Notes: generated from the letters alone by a model not told the origin. Shown: positions 29,301-39,846, counted from the stretch's first letter. The stretch is DNA of 64,000 bases from Euglena gracilis (GCA_039621445.1 CP154955.1:36807123-36871122); one strand, 5' to 3'. Translations and numbers: made by a program.

Positions 29301-30930
29301 TGCAAAATGGCTGGCCAGTGGACCCCCCTCCTGCAATATTTTGACAGAAGAGTTGGAAAATTCCCACTTTTTTTGACTTTTGGATTTGGATGTGGATTTG
29401 GGATGCCTGAAACGTCACGGATTTCCCAACAAATAATGCTTTCTTTTCTTTTTTTTTGACCATCCGTTAAAATAGGTGTTCAGAATTTCTGCCGGCATTA
29501 TAAGGTTCGTCCACTATTTTCCCCAACAGAATTATTCCAGTTGGCAAATCCCAGGTAGATCTGCAGTGAGCCCCCCCCCCCCAGGGGCCGACCCAGTGCC
29601 CGAGGATGTCAAGCGCACCGAACATCCCTTGTTTGGCATGACCTAGGACTGGATCGAGGTCCAGGGGTAGAGGGAGAGCGAGAGGTGGAGGTTCCTGAAG
29701 TCTTATTGAGGAAGAAGAGTGAAGGAAAATTTGCCAAACGATCCCCATGTGGGCTGGAAATTCATCGAAAAAATTGTCAAAATGCATTGATTTTGAGCAG
29801 TTTTGGCTGGAGTGGCCGGAGTGGCCAGAGCGCCTTAGGGAGGGGAAGTGACTGGCTTTGGAAAAGCAATTGACCATGCCAAGAGGTCACCCAAATCATC
29901 AAATCAATCTTAATTCAAAAATTATTCAAATAATTCAAAAAATTTTGATTATCATTCGGGGTGTCCAAAATTGGCTGCATACAAAATTGGTTGGACAAAA
30001 ATTGCCCAAATATTTCCTCACCATTTTTTTTTTGAGGATTCCGTTTTCCCATTTTTTTTCACTCTCCAGGACCGATGGGTCGTGTATTTGATTGTCACTC
30101 ATCACGTTTGTAAGCAGGAGAGCCACCGAATTTTTTTCCAGGTCAATTTTCAAAGTTTGGCATTTTTCCCGCAGCTTTTTCTGAACCAAGTTTGTATATG
30201 TTACCCCCCTCCCGGCGATGAATTGGTGATTAATAATTCGTATTAAATTGAAACCATGAAAATTGTGTAGGTTTCTTCCCAAAAGAATTTAAACAAAACT
30301 AAGTGCCTGGTGGGGTCACCTCCCCTGACCCAACCAAACCCACCATTCTCAAAAACCGCCCACCCACCACCGGGTTTCACACCAAGGTTTACGTGAATCG
30401 ACGTACCAGATGTTTCGGGTTTTTTCCACGTGTGTTTCAGATGTCGATAAGTGTGTGTATTTCTTTGCTTTGGTTTGATCTGTTTTGGAAGAGTGAAGAG
30501 GCATTCTGAAATGCAGAGGCAGAGGCAGGTGATGTATAAACGTCTCCCAGTGTTTGCATTTTGCCGTCAGTGCTCCGCTGGGATTTCAACATCGTTTGCG
30601 GCTCTTGTTTGCTTCATCTTGTTGTTCATCTCGTGATGTGGGATTTTTTTTCAAAAAAAAACAGTGATTTGTTGGGGTCACCAACCCCCCCCCCCCAAAC
30701 AATTTCGTCCCCTGTTAGTAGACTGATCTTTTTGGCCCAGACCCATTTCCTAAAAGTTGCCATCATGAGGCGTCAATAATTTAACACGCATGAATGCTCC
30801 TGTATATCAAATGATATCTGGCATTTCACATCGCCTCCTGAATATCCCAAAAAGGAACATCTTTTTTTTTGAAATTTACGCATTTAAAGGGGGCAGGAGC
30901 AGCTAGACACCGCAGGCCCCGGACTTTGCT
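26377..30930. other. Intergenic stretch, no recognisable gene
   Basis: I found no conserved protein. It includes a poly-C/TAACACC block (26670-26700) with a possible inverted partner near 27001-27035, G/C-run blocks at 27420-27560 and 27880-27950, (GAT)n at 28668-28688 and another GGCGC-hairpin repeat (29010-29340). The frames around 28229-28450 and 29935-30280 are open for 70-115 codons but show nothing I recognise. Confidence 0.5.
29010..29340 (+). repeat. GGCGC hairpin-bearing repeat family, copy 4
   Basis: TACCCTCTGGGGGGGGGGCT, GGCTGCAGCTAGTCCAGATT, GGGACCCCCAAAATGGCC, TTGGAACAAACTCAGCC, CACCTCGGCGTGTAGCGCC and TCCGGTGTCCTGCAAAATGG match the body of the 15205-15644 MITE in the same order. 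Its CAG ends are not visible. Confidence 0.65.
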
Positions 30931-31642
30931 CTTGTGAGTCCATGCCTTGTTGGCCGGCGGCGCTGTCTGGCTTGGTTAAGCAGGGTGCCTCCTACTGACT
31001 CCTAATTTGGCCTTCGGTGCCCCAAAAAACCAGAGGAACTTGGTCTCAACCGCCGGGGAACAAACAGGAAAATTGTTATCTCCTAAGGCGGAGGGTGCTT
31101 CGGTGCCTCCGTTACCCCTAGGTGTCGTAGGATCGATAGACCTACACGGCCTCGCATCCCCTGTTGCCTGAGCCCAACCACCCATCTCTAAGTCCGCCTC
31201 CCCAACCCAGATCCCTTTTTTCCATGCAACCCAACACACCGCCATGAGGAGGTGCCGCTCCTCCCGCCGGCGCGGCCTCCCCATTTCGTGTGCCCTCTTG
31301 CGCAATTCCTTTTTCAAATGGATATCCATGTCCTAAAATAAAAGACACGATTGCGCAAAAAATTGCAGGCGTTGAGGAAAGTACTTGCGGAGTTGTTCAA
31401 GGTGCGTGGGTAGGTGCGACCTGCAACTTATGCTTGTCAACACCAAAAACTTGACAAGGCCAATGGTAATGCCAAATAAAAAAATAATGCACGATAATGT
31501 GATCAAAAGATTCAATTGACGTATCCAAATAATGTGATCAGAAAAACCCAGCTGAGATCAGAAAGGGGGAGTAAGCAAAACCCATTCCTACCGCGCTGAC
31601 TGCGCGCTTTTCTGGGTCATCTTCCACACAACCGTCCCAGGT
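30931..31642. other. 5' flank of the DIRS-like element
   Basis: A 117-codon minus-strand frame (31329-30976, starting MDIHLKKELRKRAHEMGRP) is open but unrecognised. CATGCCTTGTTGGCCGGCGG (30942 on) is approximately inverted at 35779-35804, just after the recombinase ORF, so it may belong to a terminal or internal complementary repeat of the element. A CGCCCGGCTGCCAGCCGGGCG hairpin sits at 31648. Confidence 0.35.
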
Positions 31643-34630
31643 ATGTGCGCCCGGCTGCCAGCCGGGCGCTCACTACCACGAACCAGAACCAAAAGACCAG
31701 AACGAGGAAGGAACCACCAGCCCAATACGGGCAGAAACATCTTGGCATTGGGGCCCCAAAATCAAGCCAGATGGGACAACAGAAACCCAAAGGATTCCAG
31801 GGGCATGTCCCACAAGCCCAACCAGCTGCCAGGAGATGGAATCAAGGACAAGGTGGTGGCCATGGAGGCCAATTCCACAAGCATCTCCCCACAGGAAGGG
31901 GGAGGAAAGGTCTGTCAAATCCCCCCAATTTTTCTAACACAACAACCCCTCCCAAGGGGAAGCAGGGGGGGCACAGCAGCCCCCCCAGATTTCCAGTGGA
32001 GCTGGAGACCAAGGTCAAGAACAGCCCCATGGAGGGGAGACCAAGGCCATATGGGCCAGAATTTTGTTCAATTTCATGTGCACGGCCATGGTGGCCAAGA
32101 AGTGCAGGGCCATGGTGGCCAGTTTTCACAGGGCCAGGGCGGCCAATTTTCACAGGGCCAGGGCGGCCAGTTTTCACAGGGCCATGGAGGCCAGCATTTA
32201 TCAGGCCAGGGAGGCCAATTGCATCAACAAGGCCATGGGGGCCAAAGGGGTGGACCAGAAATGCAGAGGGGGGGAAAAATTGCACCGTGCGATGTGCAAT
32301 TTCTCCCCCCCCCTGCAGAAATGGCCCCCCAGAAGCTAAGGTGCAAACCTTATATAAATCAACTACGGCAGCCCCAGGAGGATGCCTCCACAGGGGCAGT
32401 GGAGGACAAGGGGGCAACCCCCCCTCACATTTCTTGTTCAATGCCCATGGCAGGGGCAAGTCAAAACAAGGGGGATACCCAAAAAGGGGCCCCTATGGTA
32501 TGTCAAATGACAACACCAATGACAAAGTGGAGGAACAGAGAGCCTGTGAGAAGAGCATGCACACCCCCCCAGCATCCCTTACAGAATGTTCAATCCCCAG
32601 GGGCACCAGGGGTGCAATGTCCAACACCCACCACCCAACCCCCAGAAAACAAGTTGATTGGGGAAATAAATTCCATGGAGGAAAAATGGGGAGACACCCC
32701 CCTACACCAGAGACTGCAAAAAAGTATAAAATGGTGGCAGAAAAATGCCCCCCTAGCAACCTGCCAACTTATAAAAAATGGCATTCAACCCCCTTGGGTC
32801 AACCCCCCAAAATTGTCCACGCATCCAAAAACCAGAGCCAACCTGGAGCTGAACCAGGCAGAAAAAATCCTGACGGATTACGAAAAATCAGGGTCCATAA
32901 AGAGGGTTCAGGATTCAGGAACCCAGCATCTAATTCCCTGGTTCTTAATTTCAAAACCAGAGGGGGGGCAAACGAAGTGGAGATTCATAAGCGACTGTAG
33001 GGAAATAAACCAAAAATTCCCTGTGAAAGCCTTCAAATTAGATCACATTCAAAACATTTTCCCAGTTTTGGAGAAAGGCCAATGGGCAGCCAAAATCGAC
33101 CTGAAAGACGCATATTTTCATATTCCCGTGAACCCAACCTTAAAACCCTTTCTGAGGCATCAGGTGGGGGGACAAACTTGGGAGTTCCAAGCAGGCTGTT
33201 TTGGCCTAAATGTGATGCCACAAATTTTTATGTCAGTCATGAAGACATTCGAAAAACGTTGGAGGAAAAAAGGAATCCAGGTTTTTATTTACCTGGACGA
33301 CATTTTATTGGTTGCCCCCACCAAAAATATTTTGCAAAAACACCTGAACAAGGTTGTCAGAGACCTAATCGATTCAGGGTTCAAAATAAATGTCAAAAAA
33401 TCAGCCCTAGAACCCACACAAGTTGTAAACCATTTGGGCTTCCAGTTAAATTTCCAAGAGGGAAAATTGCAAATTCCCCCCCAGAAGGTGAAAACAATAA
33501 AAAAGGAGCTGGGAAAAATAGTGAAAAAAGATTTCATGTCGAAAAGGCAGTTAGCTGCCATTTTGGGCCAAATCAGGTGCAACCTCATGGCCCTGCCCTT
33601 CTTAAGGGCTTTCACAGACTCCCTAACAAAATTTTTGGTCACCAAATCTGCAGCCCCATGGGATTCAAAGCATGCTATTTCAAAGGACATAAAAGCCCAA
33701 CTGAGGGAAATAAAAAATCTGTTGGACACCTGGGGGGCAGACGTTTCCCCCAAAATGCAACAAGGGAGTTGCATTCAGACAGCAGCACCCATGCCTGGGG
33801 GGGGGCTGGACATCCACACAGGAGAAATTGTCCAGGAGTTTTGGAGAGAAAACTCCATTTTGCATATCAACGTAAAAGAATTACGTGCAGCCATCAACAC
33901 AGTGAAAAGTCTCAGCAGACCTGGGGAAACAGTGTCCCTTTCAGTGGACAATCAGGTAATCTATTATTACCTGACAAAAGGGGGGGGCAGAAAGGACCCT
34001 TTCAACAGCCTTCTAAGGCCATTTTTCAAATGGTGCATAGAAAAAAGTTTGAATCTACAAGTAAATTGGGTTCCTTCACAGGAATGCTTGGCAGACCCCA
34101 TAAGCAGATGGGAGTCAGACAGGGGGGATTACTCACTGGACCCCCAGCTCTTTCAATGGCTAAGGCAGCATTTCAAAGGTTTCATAAATTTGGAAACAGA
34201 CTTATTTGCCTCCCCAGGCAACAAAAAACTGCCCAATTTTGTGGCCAGGTGGCCCCACTGGGAGGCCAGGGCAGTGGATGCCCTCCAATGTCCCCTGGAC
34301 AACATGGGGGGACTTTATGCAAACCCCCCTTGGTCAATCATTCAGAAATTTCTCCCACGATTGAGAATGTTTCCCCAGACCAAAGTTTTGATGGTCACCC
34401 CCTTTTGGGATTCTGCCACATGGTGGCCCCAATTAATAAAGATGAAAGTGCCAGGGACCCCCTGCCTGAAGATCACCCCTTACAAGGGCATGTTCACCAA
34501 TTGCAGGGGGGAAAAAATGCCACCCCCCAGATGGCCCCTCCTTTGCATGATTTGCTCAGGAAAATATTGGAGGGGAAACAAATACAGAATAAATCCATTG
34601 AGGATTTCCTGGGGAGAAACCCCAGTTTAA
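31643..34630 (+). CDS. DIRS-like ORF: Gag-like region, RT, RNase H, Dam-like domain
   Basis: An open frame of 995 codons. Residues 1 to about 300 are Gln/Gly/Pro-rich with tandem GHGGQFSQGQGGQ units, probably Gag-like. RT follows: PWFLISKPEGGQTKWRFISD, KIDLKDAYFHIPV, CFGLNVMPQIF and YLDDILLV with the catalytic Asp pair. RNase H shows HINVKELRA and SVDNQ; its first motif, HSDSSTHAWGG, lies in another frame over about 60 nt near 33770, so two compensating indels are likely. The C-terminal part, DLFASPGNKKLPNF and LYANPPW, matches the Dam-like (N6-adenine methyltransferase) domain usual in DIRS elements. The start is the first in-frame ATG or another close to it. Confidence 0.85.
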   Translation: MCARLPAGRSLPRTRTKRPERGRNHQPNTGRNILALGPQNQARWDNRNPKDSRGMSHKPNQLPGDGIKDKVVAMEANSTSISPQEGGGKVCQIPPIFLTQQPLPRGSRGGTAAPPDFQWSWRPRSRTAPWRGDQGHMGQNFVQFHVHGHGGQEVQGHGGQFSQGQGGQFSQGQGGQFSQGHGGQHLSGQGGQLHQQGHGGQRGGPEMQRGGKIAPCDVQFLPPPAEMAPQKLRCKPYINQLRQPQEDASTGAVEDKGATPPHISCSMPMAGASQNKGDTQKGAPMVCQMTTPMTKWRNREPVRRACTPPQHPLQNVQSPGAPGVQCPTPTTQPPENKLIGEINSMEEKWGDTPLHQRLQKSIKWWQKNAPLATCQLIKNGIQPPWVNPPKLSTHPKTRANLELNQAEKILTDYEKSGSIKRVQDSGTQHLIPWFLISKPEGGQTKWRFISDCREINQKFPVKAFKLDHIQNIFPVLEKGQWAAKIDLKDAYFHIPVNPTLKPFLRHQVGGQTWEFQAGCFGLNVMPQIFMSVMKTFEKRWRKKGIQVFIYLDDILLVAPTKNILQKHLNKVVRDLIDSGFKINVKKSALEPTQVVNHLGFQLNFQEGKLQIPPQKVKTIKKELGKIVKKDFMSKRQLAAILGQIRCNLMALPFLRAFTDSLTKFLVTKSAAPWDSKHAISKDIKAQLREIKNLLDTWGADVSPKMQQGSCIQTAAPMPGGGLDIHTGEIVQEFWRENSILHINVKELRAAINTVKSLSRPGETVSLSVDNQVIYYYLTKGGGRKDPFNSLLRPFFKWCIEKSLNLQVNWVPSQECLADPISRWESDRGDYSLDPQLFQWLRQHFKGFINLETDLFASPGNKKLPNFVARWPHWEARAVDALQCPLDNMGGLYANPPWSIIQKFLPRLRMFPQTKVLMVTPFWDSATWWPQLIKMKVPGTPCLKITPYKGMFTNCRGEKMPPPRWPLLCMICSGKYWRGNKYRINPLRISWGETPV

Positions 34631-35742
34631 AGCGGTATCAGAGTTCCTTTGCATTATTATGGGTTATTTTGGACAAAATGGGGATACCCCCCCCTCAAGC
34701 CACAACTGACCAAGTGGCTGACGCTTTAGTACAGTTATTTCAGTTTTCCAAGGCCCAGGCACGTAATGCCTACAGTGCTATGCTTTTAATTCCTGGGTTT
34801 GGTGGTTTGAGATTCCACACCATGTTGGCCCCTTACAAGAGGCTTTGGAATCAAAATCTGGAAAAATATGGCGCTTTTTGGGATCCCCTCCCAATCCTCC
34901 TGGGGCTGGCCCAAGCCCCCTTTCCATCTGATGTATGCACATTGCGCACACAGCTGATTTTTTGCTCCAGAATTCTCTGTTTATATCGGTCTTCTGATTT
35001 GGAGAGAATCAAACGAACCACCAGTGTGTTGGGCAAGGCGCCCTACATTAAAATTAAGCGTAAAGGCCAGAAATTCCATAAATGGGAGAGAGTTGTTTCA
35101 CTTCCAAAGTGCCCACAGATAAGTCCCTTTCATTTAATGATGGCTTATGTGGCTGCAACCCGATTTAACGTAAAGCCTGGGGGTCCCCTTCTGATTTCAC
35201 TAAAACCCCCCTTCAAAGCCATAAGTGCTGATACCATTGCTTCAATAACCAAAATTTTTTTATCTCAACATGGGGTACCCCCGCAGGTGTGGGGGGCACA
35301 CTCCACCAGAGGGGCTGGAGTTGGTTTGCTCAAAAAATTGGGCCTTTCTGCCCAAGAAGTTTGTGAAATTGGCCAGTGGAGGGGGGTGGAGGCTTTTACA
35401 GCCCACTATCAACGACTTGGTGCCCAAGGTACCCTGGAAAATGCCCTGGCCCCCCTGGTTTCAGTGCACAATCTGGCCTCACAAGGGCAAAGTGCGGAGC
35501 CCGAGGTGTCTCGTACTCCCTCGAGGAAAACCGACCAGGGAGAAAGGGACACCGAGGGCGAAGCACAAAGACCTTGTGAGCCCGACCCCCCCACCCGTAA
35601 AAGAAAATTTGTCTTCAAAAGCCCTCGGTCAGAAAATGGGGGCCAGGGGGGGGCAGAGGGGGGGGGACACCCCCCAGGGACAAGAAGCCACGTCGCCAAG
35701 TCGGAGCAGCATCGTCAGCCAACTCCGGCGAGGCGGCACTAA
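34550..35742 (+). CDS. DIRS-like tyrosine recombinase
   Basis: This frame overlaps the RT frame and stays open far upstream (to 33082), but similarity begins around 34550. The catalytic set is visible: LYRSSDLERIK (first Arg), HSTRGAGVGLLKKLGL (His-x-x-Arg), GQWRGVEAFTAHYQRLG (Trp in place of the second His, then the nucleophile Tyr). The C-terminal tail after about 35490 is Arg/Lys/Gly-rich. The protein would integrate the circular cDNA by strand exchange. It is probably expressed by frameshift or reinitiation, as in other DIRS elements. It looks intact. Confidence 0.85.
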
Positions 35743-35874
35743 GCGGGGACTCCTAACCCAGCGCAACGAACAATCACACAACACCGCCGGCGAGCAAGGC
35801 ATGGCCTCACAAGGTCTTTGTGCTTCGCCCTCGGTGTCCCTTCCTCCCTGGTCGGTTTTCCTCGAGGGAGTACG
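35512..35874. repeat. 69-bp inverted repeat at the 3' end of the DIRS-like element
   Basis: 35512-35580 (CGTACTCCCTCGAGGAAAAC on) is the reverse complement of 35806-35874 with one mismatch; the spacer is 225 bp. The left arm is inside the recombinase reading frame. It may be the element's internal complementary region or a foldback that terminates transcription. Confidence 0.8.
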
Positions 35875-35879
35875 AAAGC

Positions 35880-37270
35880 GTCGCCTTGGGTGTCCAAGGA
35901 AAGGATTGGGTAAAGGATCAAACTGATGCCGGGGGGGGGGGAGGCGTCCGCCTTGCGCTCCCCTTGAAAAACTCAAAAATATGCTTTGCCGACCATTCAA
36001 AGTACAACCACCACCCTTCACATGGGGGGGTTTGGTCGACTCCGCACAAGTGAAACCCCGGGCATAGCCTTCTCCCCCATCAAAAACCCACTCCTTTCCC
36101 TCACAAGTGGTCGTGGGGACTCACCACCCGGGTTATTTCCCTTTCTACCGACCGCTCGGTAGAGCCGACCTCAAGAAGGGCAGAAATATACCTCCGGTCC
36201 CAACACCTCCCTAGTCAAGAGATTTGCCCACAAATCTCCGATTCCCCGATCCCTCTCCTCAAAAAAAGGGAGACCGGAGGGCGTCCAAGCGTAAGGGTCT
36301 CAAAAATAAAATCTCCCGAAGGAAAAATGAGAAAAAAAGGGGGGGGGCGAAGGGCGAAAGTTGGTCGGTGACCCACAAAATTCCCCTCACCTCCGAAGAC
36401 TTCCCCTTCTACCCACTCGAATCTCGAGGTATTCCCACCAACCCAAGCATCCAGTGGGCGTCATCAAAGGAAATAAAAAAAACCAGCATGGCTTCCGGAG
36501 TCGAAAAAAAAGTCTCGCAAGGTCGATCAAGGGCGCATGCGAGTGTCCCCGACCCTCGGTCTCCTTCTCCACATCCGAAGAATATGGGAAGAGGTGGGAT
36601 GCATGTGAGTTTTCACTCCCTCGATCTATCATTCCAAGAGAGTCCGACCCGGAAGAAAAAAAGAAGGCGGGGGGAAGTGAGCCATGGGCCGTCATCCTTC
36701 ACGCCCATGCCATCTCCCTCTCCGGATCACCCTTGGATCATTCAAAGGGTTTCCAAAATCGGCTACTCCCCGTTCGAAAAAATTCAAAAAATGCAGTAAA
36801 AAGAGGAGGGGGGGGAGACGGAGTGAACCATGGGTGCCCGTCCTTCATGCCCATGTCACCACCACTTGCATCAAAAATTCGAAAAATCAGCGAAAATGGT
36901 AGGGGGGGGGGAAGTGAATCATGGGCGTCCTTCCTCCGCTCCCATGTTACCTCTCCCCTCCGACCATCTTTGGCATTATCACCAGGTCCCAATGGTCGGC
37001 ACCTGCCCTTGCCAAGGAAAGTCCCGAAATTGACAAATTGACAAATGCACGAGGGGGGGCCGTGTCGTGGGTTTCACCATCAAAATTACCCACGCTTCGA
37101 TCCCCTTCGAGACCCCTGCCTCACCCATTCAAAAAAGGGTGTTTTTCCGCCTTTCAAGAAATTCACACATCTCGGATCCGTCCCAAAAAGTGAAGAAAAA
37201 AGAAAAAAGAGGGGGGGGGCATGGAATTCCCTGGTGAGAGCGGACAGCAAAAGATTCCAGAATCTGTGAT
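35880..37270. other. 3' flank of the DIRS-like element, degenerate repeats
   Basis: C- and A-rich sequence with three diverged units that carry CATGGGC...GTCCTTC...GCCCATG (36684, 36828, 36917), each preceded by an A run and AGGAGGGGGGG. All three plus-strand frames are open for long distances because of composition. I do not call a protein. Confidence 0.45.
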
Positions 37271-37341
37271 TGCAATCTTAAATTAGGCATGGCCAGAAAA
37301 GAGATTCCTACCAGTGAAAATCTTCGTTGTGTTTTTCACAG

Positions 37342-38905
37342 TGGCCCACTTCCAGACAATTTTGTGTGGGGATGAGACAGGGGTGAGGATCAGGAATGGT
37401 CACCTTTTCTTTTCCGGTTGTCTTTATAAAAAAAATTGATCCAAACTGAATTTTTTTTATACAGAAAATATCATCCCTGGTGAGGGGGAAGAGATGCCTG
37501 GGACGACGTTAGAGAGACAGGTTCAGCCAAAATTCCACTTCTCAACGGGGGGGGACAAGGCGATGTTCACGGTGTTTCTCGCAAGCCGCATGGATTTGGA
37601 TGTGCGTGGCAAAGTGTTGCAGGTGATAACTTGTTCTGTTTTTCCTGGCCCTCACATCCACTCGGGATTCCCGATGGGCCGCATACAGATCAATCACAAG
37701 GACACAGCTTTTCAGGAGCTTGGTTTCTTGCTTGATCCACTCTAGGAACGTTGATCTTGTCTGCCAGCCATTGTGAGTGGTTGAAGCAGTGCACAACAAG
37801 ATTTGGGCAGCTTGGTTCACTCCAAACCAGGTACGGCGCTTCTCTGCACCCTTGAACAACAGGTGTGCGAAGTCCTGGAATATGCCAAACAAAATGGCAT
37901 CCACCACCTGGTGTTTGTACCTAGTGGATGTACCGGGTTGGTACAGGTTTTGTCCGCAATACGGAAATCTGTTATACTTCGGGGGTGGTTCGGGTCACGG
38001 GGGGGTCACGGGGGAGGGTCACGGGGGGGTCACGGGGCGAACACCACATTTTTGGTGGCAAATTTAGGAATCACCGAGTCGAAATTTTTGGAGAAAATTT
38101 ACACAAATTAGGAATCCCCACCCCTAAAATTAGGATTTTGACACCAAATTAGGAATCACCAAGTCCAAATTTAAAAATTTACGCCTCAAAATTAGGAATC
38201 TGTCCCAGAATTTTATCAAATTAGGCATCACCAGCAAATATTTTTCCCGACAAAATTTCGCCGAAAAGGGTCCTTGTTCGGGTCACGGGGGGGTCACGGG
38301 GGGGGGTCACGGGGAGTTCACGGGGGGAACACCCCATTCCTGTGTAATAGGTCATGGATGTGTTTTTTAAATTCACCGTTCAAGAGGATTGTGTGGCAAG
38401 AACACCTGGCGTGGAGAGCTGAACAGATCAAAGCAGGGGGGGTGTCCACCCCCGCAACCCCCCCGCAACCCCCGCCCACCCGCAACCCCCCCGCAACCCG
38501 ACCGGAGGCCCTGTTTTGGGATTTATTTTTTGGGTGGGAGATGCCTAAGTTTGGTTAAAATATGGTTGTCGTGCACATTTTTGGCTCCAATAAGGGCTAA
38601 TGGGTCAAAATTTTGGGTTGGCGATGCCCAATTTGGAACCAAAATTAATGATGTGTGGAAATGCCTAATTTTTTGGTGGCATCATCCAAATTTTGTGACT
38701 TGGCAATTCCTAATTTTGACCTGGAAAAATCGGTCCCCCCCCGCAACCCCCCCCCCCCGCAACCCCCCCTGCAACCCGACTCACCCCCAGGAACTCCTGG
38801 AGTGAAGCCAAGTCGAGAACAAGTAATGCGTTGGGTTGTGACAGCTTGGGATGCCATGTCTTCGAATCAATCATGGGACGTTTCATTGGGTTGTGACGTG
38901 CAGTT
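37342..38905 (+). pseudogene. pogo/Tigger-like DDE transposase, degenerate
   Basis: The order of motifs fits a DDE-superfamily endonuclease. FQTILCGDETGVRIRNG (37350-37400) has the first Asp; KFHFSTGGDKAMFTVFL follows (37530-37575). EVLEYAKQNGIHHLVFVPSG with CTGLVQ (37870-37946) is the NGI...LPxxCTxxLQ block. FLNSPFKRIVWQEHLAWRAE (38365-38425) is the vNxPFK block. SREQVMRWVVTAWDAMSSN (38808-38865) is the C-terminal helix. The intron 37947-38350 is GT-AG and is nearly filled by a GGGTCACGG-type repeat. A one-base T-run shift separates DV from FLNSPFK. The LLDNxxxH motif with the second Asp was not found. Non-functional. Confidence 0.65.
37981..38335 (+). repeat. GGGTCACGG-capped dispersed repeat, fullest copy, fills an intron
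   Basis: GGGTGGTTCGGGTCACGGGG, three more units, CGAACACCACATTTTTGGTG, five AATTAGGAATC/AATTAGGCATC units, CGCCGAAAAGGGTCCTTG, then a second GGGTCACGG cluster. It occupies most of the 404-bp intron 37947-38350. Confidence 0.8.
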
Positions 38906-39589
38906 TCTTTCCAAAACTTCTAAAAGTAGAAGTTTGCTCCGACAGCCATCCACTGACCAAAGTGTGGCATCTGGCTCCACCGCAGCTGCATGTCCACCAA
39001 CAGTCGTGGTAATTGCAACTTTTGCCCTTAATCTGGCCACTGACCCCTTCTCACACCGCTCCTTGCAACATGAGCTGCACTGAGTGAAGTGAGATGTCCT
39101 GATTTCCCCTTCGTCGCATTCGGTGAAGGCTCCCTTATGGCAAAAAAATGACCCCCCCTGGATGACCCCCCAGGGGGGTCATCTAGGGGGGGGGGGCATT
39201 TAGGGGGGTACCACCTTGCTGATGAACGTCCACATACATGAACACCAACAAAACACCAATTTGACGCAAACTAGCCAAAAGAAAACACAAAATTGAAGGA
39301 CCTCAAGCCACAAACCCCCCTGAAGGGCATCAAAATAAAGTTCAAACACAACCTGCACATCAACCCCATGATGGAGAACGACCTTCCAATCCACCTCACT
39401 GTCGCCGTCACATTCAACATTTGTTCATACTGTCTACATGAACTAAACCCCCCCTGACAGTGGTGCTGTGGTCCAAATAGTGCTGCACCCCCGGCCGGAT
39501 GAAGCAAGCGTCCAACAGTGCTGCACCCCCCCCCCAAAACATAGCAATTTGAAATGTATAAGGGGTGCTAACCCCGTGACCCCCCCGTG
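38906..39589. other. Spacer with a partial poly-C-capped element
   Basis: 39140-39215 carries GACCCCCCAGGGGGGTCATC and GCATTTAGGGGGGTACC, matching the right half of the 3446-3630 element. Nothing else is recognisable. Confidence 0.45.
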
Positions 39590-39846
39590 ACCCCCCCCCG
39601 TGACGGGCCCGTGACCCGAGATTTTCGATTTTCATACAATGCATCAACCTTCATCACTTCAGCCTTTCTTTTCATTCATCATTTCAGCCTGCTTTTTGAT
39701 GTAGGTGGTGTTTTGGTCGCTTTTCATCAATGTTCTTGTTCAAACCATCGAAAATTTGCCTTGACATGGTCTAAAAATTGAAAGAAACGCCAAGGTTTGA
39801 GGTGAAAATTTTTTCGACCCAAACAATGGCGCTTCTTTGCCGTATG
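39590..39846 (-). repeat. Distal half of split dispersed repeat
   Basis: Inverted copy of about 6063-6318 (TCGATTTTCATACAATGCAT on). It starts at a GTGACCCGAG cluster and is cut at AATATGACC by the 39856-42212 element; its continuation is at 42222-42440. Confidence 0.75.

Larger units (their letters stand above)
31600..35880 (+). mobile_element. DIRS-like tyrosine-recombinase retrotransposon
   Basis: The domain order is Gag-like low-complexity region, RT, RNase H, Dam-like methyltransferase region and tyrosine recombinase, with overlapping frames and no integrase or protease. This is the diagnostic layout of DIRS-order elements, which integrate through a circular intermediate by recombinase and so leave no target duplication. 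The exact ends are not fixed by what I see. A truncated relative is on the minus strand at 44600-44970. Confidence 0.85.

Noticed and set aside
33082-34550. Upstream 490 codons of the recombinase frame as a separate protein
   Set aside because: RT, RNase H and Dam-like motifs over this interval are in the other frame; similarity of this frame to recombinases begins only near 34550.
36224-37041. Two overlapping basic frames of about 190 and 225 codons downstream of the DIRS-like element
   Set aside because: Several frames are equally open because the DNA is C- and A-rich with tandem units; no domain and no codon-position signal.
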